DNA of 10,134 bases, from NCBI GenBank assembly GCA_025997155.1, contig BNUF01000080.1, positions 1 to 10,134 of the forward strand, read 5' to 3'. Below are positions 5,854 through 10,134 of the stretch, piece after piece. The notes beneath the pieces were generated by a model. The model saw only the letters and a list, made by a program, of their open reading frames with translations, had not been told where the DNA came from and ran no database searches. The DNA is from Clostridia bacterium (GTDB lineage Bacteria; Bacillota; Clostridia; Lachnospirales; WQUN01). The stretch's first letter is position 1. The number at the start of each line of letters is the position of its first letter. Both the position numbers and the translations under genes were made by a program.

Positions 5854-6261
5854 ATGAGCAGTTACACAGAGCAAGCCGAGCAGTTCTTAAAGGATTGTGG
5901 CGCAAAATTGAAAGTCGAATATGTCGAATACGATTACTACTTCGACAACGATAAGGAGAAGCGCGACATCTACCGCTTCAAAATCATGCGAAACGGCAAG
6001 CAGTATTCGGCAAAGTTCGGACAGAGTATAGCAAAGTCCAACGATGACGAAAAACCGACAGCCTATGACATACTGGCTTGCTTGCAGAAGTACGAGCCGG
6101 AAACCGATATGTGGGACTTTGCTCACGACTATGGGTACGAAGTCCACGGGCGCACTGATTACGAAAAGGTAAGCCGAATTCACAAGTCAGTTGGACGCGA
6201 GTGGCGCGGTGTAAAGCGGTTGTTCGGAGATGTTCTTGAACAGTTGCAAGAAATTTCGTAG
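5854..6261 (+). CDS. Conserved mobile-element protein of unknown function
   Basis: ATG 5854 follows TCGAAAGGAGCAAAAAAATT. The 135-residue product opens with a helix (TEQAEQFLKDCGAKLKVEYV). It then has strands (YRFKIMRNGKQYSAKFGQS), an Asp-rich turn, a TAYDILACLQKYEP segment and a C-terminal pair of helices with EKVSRIHKS and VKRLFGDVLEQLQEIS. I recall similar proteins (FLK at the N-terminus, FGQSI, YD(I/V)LACLxKYxP, FxxEFGYxxDxR, and a VxRLF..E..LQEI end) as common hypotheticals in clostridial prophages and conjugative elements. The function is not known to me. Length agrees with those relatives, so it is probably complete. Confidence 0.82.
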   Translation: MSSYTEQAEQFLKDCGAKLKVEYVEYDYYFDNDKEKRDIYRFKIMRNGKQYSAKFGQSIAKSNDDEKPTAYDILACLQKYEPETDMWDFAHDYGYEVHGRTDYEKVSRIHKSVGREWRGVKRLFGDVLEQLQEIS

Positions 6262-6273
6262 GGGGAATTTTAT

Positions 6274-6516
6274 ATGCCCGAAAAGAAAAGCGATATTGTT
6301 CGTCGGTTAGTAACGGACGGCGAATACAAGAAGGCATTGCGGATAGCAAAGGACTTTCGGCTTGGGATAAGCAAAGCAGATTCCGAAGCAGTGAAGCGCG
6401 GATATGAATGTATGCTGTACCCCGGCACTTATGCCCAGTTAGGGATTGATACGGACAAAGCCGTTGAAAGTGGTATCAGTACCCTATCAAGGCTGTATGG
6501 AGGTGGGTGTGTATGA
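6274..6516 (+). CDS. Small helical protein of unknown function
   Basis: ATG 6274 has GTAGGGGGAATTTTAT upstream, with the site overlapping the previous TAG. The 80-residue protein is mostly helical: MPEKKSDIVRRLVTDGEYKK then ALRIAKDFRLGI, DSEAVKRGYECML, and a final ALxSGISTLxRLYGG-like helix. The pattern DIVRRLVxxGxYKKALRIAKDFRLGI followed by KRxYECM is one I recall from small hypothetical proteins in Bacillota phages and plasmids. It has no catalytic motif. Its last codons supply the GGAGG site and its stop overlaps the start of the next gene (ATGA, 6513-6516). Confidence 0.8.
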   Translation: MPEKKSDIVRRLVTDGEYKKALRIAKDFRLGISKADSEAVKRGYECMLYPGTYAQLGIDTDKAVESGISTLSRLYGGGCV

Positions 6517-6725
6517 AACTGTACGGAGTGTGTATTGGGAGTTATGTCAGCGAGGACGGTTTTGCCTTTTTCACTTGCAACAACAAAACGGAAGCGCGTA
6601 AACTCGGCAACCAGTACCGCAAAGCGTGGGAGATTACCGACCCGATAGTGAAAATCGTTGAAATTCCGGAGTCAATCAGAGATGACAACGAAGAACGCAG
6701 AAAATATGCCGTTATATCGGCTTAA
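6513..6725 (+). CDS. Small unidentified protein (70 residues)
   Basis: The ATG at 6513, inside an ATGA overlap and seven bases after GGAGG, is preferred over a GTG at 6507 that would sit on the ribosome binding site. The product begins MKLYGVCIGSYVSEDGFAFF, has NKTEARKLGNQYRKAW as a helix, and ends with a charged segment (IPESIRDDNEERRKYAV). A strand-helix-strand layout with a short C-terminal strand is likely. It could bind nucleic acid through its basic helix, but that is only inference. The TAA stop (6723-6725) is inside the AACCGAAAGGAGCAAA element of the next gene. Confidence 0.76.
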   Translation: MKLYGVCIGSYVSEDGFAFFTCNNKTEARKLGNQYRKAWEITDPIVKIVEIPESIRDDNEERRKYAVISA

Positions 6726-6742
6726 CCGAAAGGAGCAAAACT

Positions 6743-7342
6743 ATGAGCAAGAAATTTGACCCCAACAGCACCTACGAACTGCTGAAAGCGGCTTGCAAGA
6801 ACGAAGCGGCAACCCTTGAAAGCGTAGGCAAGCACGTCAGCCGTACTTGCGGCGAGTGCAGTAACTGCATTAAACTCGACCACACAATAGCGCGTGAAAG
6901 AGGGCTTGAAGTAAGCGCGGATTACTATTGCGAAGCAAAATCGACCCTTGATTTAGAGGGTTGGGACGACGATTATTATGAAATTTCGCCCGATGACGAT
7001 TATGACGGCGAAGACCACGGCGATTGGAATTGCCGAACCAAAGAAGCCGAGCCTTGTGCCGACTTCGACCTCAAAATCGGCATACCCGAAGAACAGTTTT
7101 ACGAGGATATGATTGACTGGCTCAACAATCAGCTTGACATCGAGTACACAATCACCTCACGCGGCGAGTATAAGAGCGGTACGGTATGCACAGGCACAGG
7201 AGGACCGAACATAGAGGTTGACACAGGCGCGGGTTGCGTCAAGGGTTACTGGGGTAACGAAACCGCGACCGCACACGTTGACAGCGACGCGATAAACAGG
7301 CTTGATGAAGCCCTTGAAGAACTCTACGATTGCACAAAGTAA
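6743..7342 (+). CDS. Acidic Cys-motif protein, largest of the array
   Basis: ATG 6743 follows CCGAAAGGAGCAAAACT. The 199-residue product contains C36-x2-C39-x2-C42, then C63, C97 and C105, spaced as a small metal-binding or iron-sulfur site might be. Residues 75-94 are a run of Asp/Glu and aromatics (DDDYYEI, DDDYDGEDHGDW). By my count it has about 45 acidic and 18 basic residues, a net charge near -27. The second half has a predicted helix (PEEQFYEDMIDWLNNQL), then a Gly/Thr-rich beta region and a final helix. The CGECSNC knuckle followed by further Cys resembles zinc-knuckle domains of small mobile-element proteins, but I cannot assign a family. DNA mimicry by the acidic part is speculative. 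Confidence 0.8.
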   Translation: MSKKFDPNSTYELLKAACKNEAATLESVGKHVSRTCGECSNCIKLDHTIARERGLEVSADYYCEAKSTLDLEGWDDDYYEISPDDDYDGEDHGDWNCRTKEAEPCADFDLKIGIPEEQFYEDMIDWLNNQLDIEYTITSRGEYKSGTVCTGTGGPNIEVDTGAGCVKGYWGNETATAHVDSDAINRLDEALEELYDCTK

Positions 7343-7357
7343 AACGGAGGGGTTAAA

Positions 7358-7618
7358 ATGTCACAGTATCAGAGTGGGGACTATAATGTCACCTATTGGG
7401 TAACAGGGGAATGCAACGAGTGGTACGAGTTCCGGGTCGAGAAATTCGACAAAAATGACAAGGTCGTGCTTGACAAGGTGGTGCTTATTGCGATAGACGA
7501 CGTGTCAAGGGAATTTATTGGTAATTCGTATCTTGCAGATATGGTTGCAAAAAGTGTTCCTGTCAGAGCGAAGATTAGGCTTGAAAAGAATCCTCCGTTC
7601 GTTGTGAAAAGAATTTAA
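7358..7618 (+). CDS. Unidentified 86-residue beta-rich protein
   Basis: ATG 7358 has CGGAGGGGTTAAA upstream. The product shows strong strand alternation (YNVTYWVTGECNEWYEFRVE, then VVLDKVVLIAI) and a short helix (SYLADMVAKS). It closes with PVRAKIRLEKNPPFVVKRI, which gives a basic C-terminus. A small beta barrel or beta sandwich is plausible. It has a single Cys and no membrane segment. It lies 15 bases after the Cys-motif gene and 13 before the next, within the same presumed operon. No family is recognised. Confidence 0.77.
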   Translation: MSQYQSGDYNVTYWVTGECNEWYEFRVEKFDKNDKVVLDKVVLIAIDDVSREFIGNSYLADMVAKSVPVRAKIRLEKNPPFVVKRI

Positions 7619-7631
7619 GGAGGAATAGCTA

Positions 7632-7964
7632 ATGAGCGAAGACTATAACGACAAATACGGGATTATTTGTGAGGACAACGGGTGGGAGGTACACGAAGAA
7701 GAAGCGACCGTTGAACTCGGGAAACAATCTCCGGCGGGTGAGGACTTTTGGTTCACCGCCGACAAGGAAAACTTCGTCGATAGCGTGAAACAGTACGCCG
7801 CTGATTTTAACATCGACGAGCATATTGAGATGTGGATTGAAGCGCGAAATTCCGGTGTGAGCGGCGTTCCCTCCACGCGGGAACTTGTTAAGGACGCAGA
7901 AGACATTGACAAAATGCTCCAAGAACTGGCGGCGGTTCTTGCAAGAGAGGAGGAAAAGCAATGA
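7632..7964 (+). CDS. Acidic helical protein of unknown function
   Basis: ATG 7632 follows AAGGAGGAATAGCTA, a near-perfect site overlapping the previous stop. The 110 residues comprise an acidic N-terminus, a SPAGEDFWFTADKENFVDSV segment, an aromatic DEHIEMWIEAR segment, and a long C-terminal helix (RELVKDAEDIDKMLQELAAV then LAREEEKQ) likely to form a coiled coil. I count 29 acidic and 10 basic residues. The SPAGEDFWF...NFV..VK.YA..F..DEH.E.WIEAR pattern is, from memory, frequent in hypothetical proteins of clostridial mobile elements. It ends in an ATGA overlap (7961-7964) and so is translated with the following gene. Confidence 0.82.
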   Translation: MSEDYNDKYGIICEDNGWEVHEEEATVELGKQSPAGEDFWFTADKENFVDSVKQYAADFNIDEHIEMWIEARNSGVSGVPSTRELVKDAEDIDKMLQELAAVLAREEEKQ

Positions 7965-8314
7965 GATTTTTTGTTGAACGAACAAGTGAGCATAACAACC
8001 GAAATCCGTTAGCAAACAGCGCGAGAATGGTTACTACCGTTAATGGGCGCGACAAGTATGATGTTCGCACTTGTGATGAGGAAACGTACAATACGAAATT
8101 TAACAGAAAATGGCGTTCTTGCGGTAAAGACCATTGCGTCCTCGAAAACGGGAGTATTCAGAGAACAGTAAAGAGCGAACGCGATGAGTATGCTATAACC
8201 ATTAGTTCACTCGGCGACTTGCTTGAATTTATTCGTGAGGTCGGGTGTGAAGTAATTATCAATCTCGACAATCCACAACCAACACTTGAAATCTATGACG
8301 GTTACAGAGAATAG
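7961..8314 (+). CDS. Unidentified 117-residue protein
   Basis: This gene starts in the ATGA overlap with GAGAGGAGGAAAAGC just upstream. The first half is basic and Asn-rich (FFVERTSEHNNRNP, then NTKFNRKWRSCGKDHCVLEN). The second is acidic with a helix (SLGDLLEFIREVGCEVII) followed by a strand and a TLEIYDGYRE end. C110-free; its Cys residues (including the SCGKDHC pair) could bind a metal together with His, but the spacing is not a standard finger. The contrast between a basic first half and a hydrophobic second suggests two small subdomains. No family is recognised. Confidence 0.77.
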   Translation: MRFFVERTSEHNNRNPLANSARMVTTVNGRDKYDVRTCDEETYNTKFNRKWRSCGKDHCVLENGSIQRTVKSERDEYAITISSLGDLLEFIREVGCEVIINLDNPQPTLEIYDGYRE

Positions 8315-8325
8315 GAGGTATCTAA

Positions 8326-8670
8326 ATGGCACGAATTATCGAACTTAACGCGAAGCAATTCGCGGACAGGCTTCGCGAGTTAAAATTGGACGAAAGCCTT
8401 GACTTCGCGATAGACAACGACCATTCCACGGAGGACGTTGCGGAAATGACCGAAAGTAACCTTGAAAGTTGGTACGGAGCAAAGCGGCTGTTTCTGTTTG
8501 ACAATGACTTTATCGTGGTATCGCACTACGGCTATGGTTATAGTGGTACGGTATCACAAGGCGACAGCGCAGAGAACAATGATTACTTCAACGAGGACGT
8601 TGAGAGTATGTTGGAATGTATCGGGACGGAAACCGTCTATATTGTAGAAAAGCAGGAGGTAGAGCAATGA
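8326..8670 (+). CDS. Acidic unidentified protein upstream of the clamp-like gene
   Basis: ATG 8326 follows TAGGAGGTATCTAA. The 114 residues begin ARIIELNAKQFADRLRELKL, a strand plus helix, then an acidic stretch (DFAIDNDHSTEDVAEMTE). A beta region follows with KRLFLFDNDFIVVSHYGYGY, then acidic residues and a final strand (TVYIVEKQEVEQ). It is clearly acidic overall. The stop overlaps the ATG of the sliding-clamp-like gene (ATGA, 8667-8670) and its last codons hold that gene's GGAGG site. The two are therefore made together and may act together, for example as a clamp partner, but nothing in the sequence proves it. No family is recognised. Confidence 0.78.
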   Translation: MARIIELNAKQFADRLRELKLDESLDFAIDNDHSTEDVAEMTESNLESWYGAKRLFLFDNDFIVVSHYGYGYSGTVSQGDSAENNDYFNEDVESMLECIGTETVYIVEKQEVEQ

Positions 8671-9218
8671 AAATCACTATTTCGGCAACTGACGCGGCGG
8701 CAATCCGTGCCGCTATGAAAGACATCATAGGCAATACGTTATCGTTGGCAGAAAAGTTTAAGGTTATCGGTTTGCGGAGTGAATCCGGCAAGATTACAGC
8801 ATTTGTCTGTGACGGCTACCGCCTTATTCAAAAGACTGTTTCGTCCTTTGGCGTGTCCGACGAGGGGATAATCTATACGCCCCTGTTCGATAAACCGAAA
8901 GGTAAGGAAGCCGTGCTTGAATTTGAATCTGACGGAAAGCAAACCACGATAAAGACAACCGGACTTGAACCTCCGCTGACTGAAACGTCGGTAACGTACA
9001 AACTTCCCAGTGGCGAGATGTTTGACCCGCGCAAGGTTTTTCCGGAAACTGACAGCTTTACCTATGAAATCGGTGTAACCGCTAAATACCTTTCATCGTT
9101 GCTTAACGCAATGAGCGGAAAAGTGGTTAAACTCAAATTCCAAGATAGTAATACAAAACCGTTTATCTTGGAGTGCGGAGATGAGGAACTGGCTCTGCTT
9201 GTACCTTGTAGGATATAG
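8667..9218 (+). CDS. Short sliding-clamp-like protein (DnaN/beta clamp related)
   Basis: Beta clamps encircle DNA and tether polymerases and repair factors. This 183-residue protein starts at the coupled ATG 8667, with GCAGGAGGTAGAGCA before it. An in-frame ATG 17 codons earlier is inside the previous gene. Three stretches match clamp landmarks. GKITAFVCDGYRL (41-53) corresponds to the L..(A/V)TDG.RLA segment. PSGEMFDPRKVFPE (114-127) corresponds to (V)DG.FPDY..V(I/L)P at the end of the middle domain. EIGVTAKYLSSLLNAM (134-149), then VKLKFQD and the terminal LALLVPCRI, match E(I/L)GFN..YL...L.AL, V.L..... and the YLVMP.RL end of the last domain. A canonical clamp has about 370 residues in three domains. 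Here one middle-type domain and roughly the last half of a third remain, or else a single domain with an insert. The frame is intact and ribosome binding is good, so it is not a decay product. Whether it forms a ring, loads onto DNA or interferes with the host clamp is unknown. Confidence 0.78.
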   Translation: MKITISATDAAAIRAAMKDIIGNTLSLAEKFKVIGLRSESGKITAFVCDGYRLIQKTVSSFGVSDEGIIYTPLFDKPKGKEAVLEFESDGKQTTIKTTGLEPPLTETSVTYKLPSGEMFDPRKVFPETDSFTYEIGVTAKYLSSLLNAMSGKVVKLKFQDSNTKPFILECGDEELALLVPCRI

Positions 9219-9240
9219 ACTGAAAGGAGTGCAAACCGAA

Positions 9241-9600
9241 ATGATAAACGACATAGTATTTTCCCCCGACGGAATAGGACTACGCACGATACACAACGAA
9301 AACGACAGTTTCACGGAAGTAATCAGCTTCGATAAGGCGCGGAAAATATCGGACGCTTTGGAACTGTACTACGCTATGGAAGATGTCCGCTCACATCTTC
9401 CCGACAGATACGAGCAAGGCGGCACGGACGAAAACGGCGACTATCTGTACGACCGCGATAAATACACAGAGTCAGCAATCCGCGCTATCTCGCAAGAGGT
9501 AGTGGAGCGAAAGAGTGACAACTCAAATATTCAAGAAACCTACTTCTTCCTTATTGATTGGGTTCTTGATGACTATGACGAGGGAAAGGTGATTATATGA
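9241..9600 (+). CDS. Unidentified 119-residue acidic protein
   Basis: ATG 9241 follows CTGAAAGGAGTGCAAACCGAA. A longer in-frame start at 9181 lies inside the clamp-like gene and is rejected. The first 25 residues form strands (INDIVFSPDGIGLRTIHNEN). A helix with KARKISDALELYYAMEDV follows, then an acidic DENGDYLYDRDKY loop, a second helix (ESAIRAISQEVVERK) and a C-terminal TYFFLIDWVLDDYDEG segment. Acidic and soluble. Gene position directly after the clamp-like protein might point to DNA metabolism, but no motif supports it. The stop overlaps the next start (ATGA, 9597-9600). Confidence 0.77.
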   Translation: MINDIVFSPDGIGLRTIHNENDSFTEVISFDKARKISDALELYYAMEDVRSHLPDRYEQGGTDENGDYLYDRDKYTESAIRAISQEVVERKSDNSNIQETYFFLIDWVLDDYDEGKVII

Positions 9601-10010
9601 ACAACACAGTATTCGATATATGGGAAAACAAGCACCAAAACGACTATCGCGGCGAGTTTGATGACAACGGGCTTATTAAGTATCTCGAAGACCTACGGAT
9701 TGAAACAAATGAGATAGCGGCGTTCATAGCGGAGTTATCAGACGCTGAACCAAGCGAGGAAGCACACACGTTATATCTTCGGAGCGACTGGACTATTGAT
9801 GTCGTTAAGACGAATAAGTCTATGTCCTATCCCGAGTTTATACAGCGCGTATATGAGGAATACAACGTGTATAGCCCGTGGTTTAATGAGTTGTTCCGTA
9901 ACGTGCTTGACGAATCGGCAGAACTCGATCCGAAAGATGTTTTTGGATTTCTCGACCGTATGTTACCCGACGAATTGCCAAGACAATGGATTAAACGATT
10001 AGAGATTTAA
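9597..10010 (+). CDS. Unidentified 137-residue protein, last gene of the array
   Basis: It starts in an ATGA overlap, with GAGGGAAAGGTGATTAT before the ATG. The protein is largely helical and acidic. A FDDNGLIKYLEDLRIETNEI helix is followed by a short strand region (HTLYLRSDWTIDVV). A second helical half contains YPEFIQRVYEEYNVYSPWFN, NVLDES and PKDVFGFLDRMLPDELPRQW. There is no membrane segment and no Cys. The second half, rich in aromatics, looks like a compact helical bundle. No family is recognised. It ends at TAA 10008-10010, after which the sequence becomes very A-rich, so the operon may end here. Confidence 0.78.
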   Translation: MNNTVFDIWENKHQNDYRGEFDDNGLIKYLEDLRIETNEIAAFIAELSDAEPSEEAHTLYLRSDWTIDVVKTNKSMSYPEFIQRVYEEYNVYSPWFNELFRNVLDESAELDPKDVFGFLDRMLPDELPRQWIKRLEI

Positions 10011-10130
10011 GACCAGCTATTAAAAGTCAATAGGTAACTTAAAAAAATTTTAGTAAAAAATCAAAAACCACAGAAATGAAAAAATAACACGAAAAAAAGA
10101 CCTAATGACATAGAAAAGGCGAGTGACAAA
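10011..10130 (+). other. A-rich intergenic stretch
   Basis: The top strand is strongly A-rich with runs of five to seven A, unlike the array before it. A weak 5-bp hairpin (CTATT 10017-10021 with AATAG 10029-10033) follows the last stop, too weak to call a terminator. No convincing promoter pair is visible. The stretch could be a leader for the gene that appears to start at its end. Confidence 0.4.
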
Positions 10131-10134
10131 ATGT
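10131..10134 (+). CDS. Possible start of a further gene, cut by the window edge
   Basis: An ATG at 10131-10133 follows AAAAGGCGAGTGACAAA, a moderately good ribosome binding site (AAGGCGAG) at usual spacing. Only one codon is in the window, so nothing can be said about the product. Same strand and similar leader to the array suggest it continues the same region. Confidence 0.3.

Noticed and set aside
5621..5857. Plus-strand open frame through the 5767-5853 gap
   Set aside because: It overlaps the gene at 5572 in another frame, crosses both hairpins, and has no ribosome binding site.
7629..8015. Minus-strand open frames opposite 7632-7964
   Set aside because: Both frames are shadows of a gene with a near-perfect ribosome binding site and coupled downstream start; their translations are Ser- or Phe-rich without features.
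1..10134. CRISPR array or other regularly spaced repeats
   Set aside because: No direct repeat with regular spacing was seen. The recurring GAAAGGAGCAAA elements are irregularly spaced ribosome binding sites.

Overview
The window looks like a piece of a Clostridia-type (Bacillota) genome in which a mobile element abuts decayed chromosomal and prophage sequence. This rests on strong AGGAG-type ribosome binding sites, moderate GC, and remnants whose closest remembered relatives are clostridial (a VOC/glyoxalase-like gene ending in the RFYDPDKH..EVGE signature, and a YjbQ/UPF0047 gene). No taxon below that level can be supported by reading alone.

Layout. (1) Positions 1-1920 hold no convincing gene. 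They contain two similar cassettes, each a terminator-like hairpin followed at once by a near-consensus sigma-70 promoter on the + strand (409-437 and 1696-1724). (2) Positions 1707-3290, minus strand, are a decayed phage head module. In transcription order it holds a 5'-truncated minor capsid protein 2 with two in-frame amber codons, a GP20-like scaffold protein with a nonsense codon and a 5-bp duplication, and a small unidentified ORF. (3) Positions 3290-3564 are the 3' end of an IS5-type transposase with its terminal repeat, joined on one side to the capsid gene and on the other to an interrupted VOC gene. (4) Positions 3564-4233, + strand, are two adjacent broken chromosomal genes, VOC/glyoxalase-like and yjbQ-like, 7 bp apart. 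(5) Positions 4234-4439 have no supported gene.

(6) From 4440 to 10010 lies an intact, tightly packed array of 17 small + strand genes (50-199 codons). There are six ATGA stop/start overlaps, strong ribosome binding sites, and hairpins in the only two sizeable gaps. Most products are acidic and unrecognised, as is common in accessory regions of clostridial phages, plasmids and conjugative elements. The one protein with a recognisable family is a 183-residue sliding-clamp (DnaN/beta clamp)-like protein at 8667-9218, about half the usual length. It suggests the array serves or modifies DNA replication or repair of a mobile element. (7) The window ends in an A-rich intergenic stretch that may lead into another gene starting at 10131.

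The contrast is sharp: everything recognisable left of 4234 is broken, and everything right of 4440 is open and well spaced. The most interesting items are the short clamp-like protein, the small-gene array around it, and the IS-bounded junction between prophage and host remnants.
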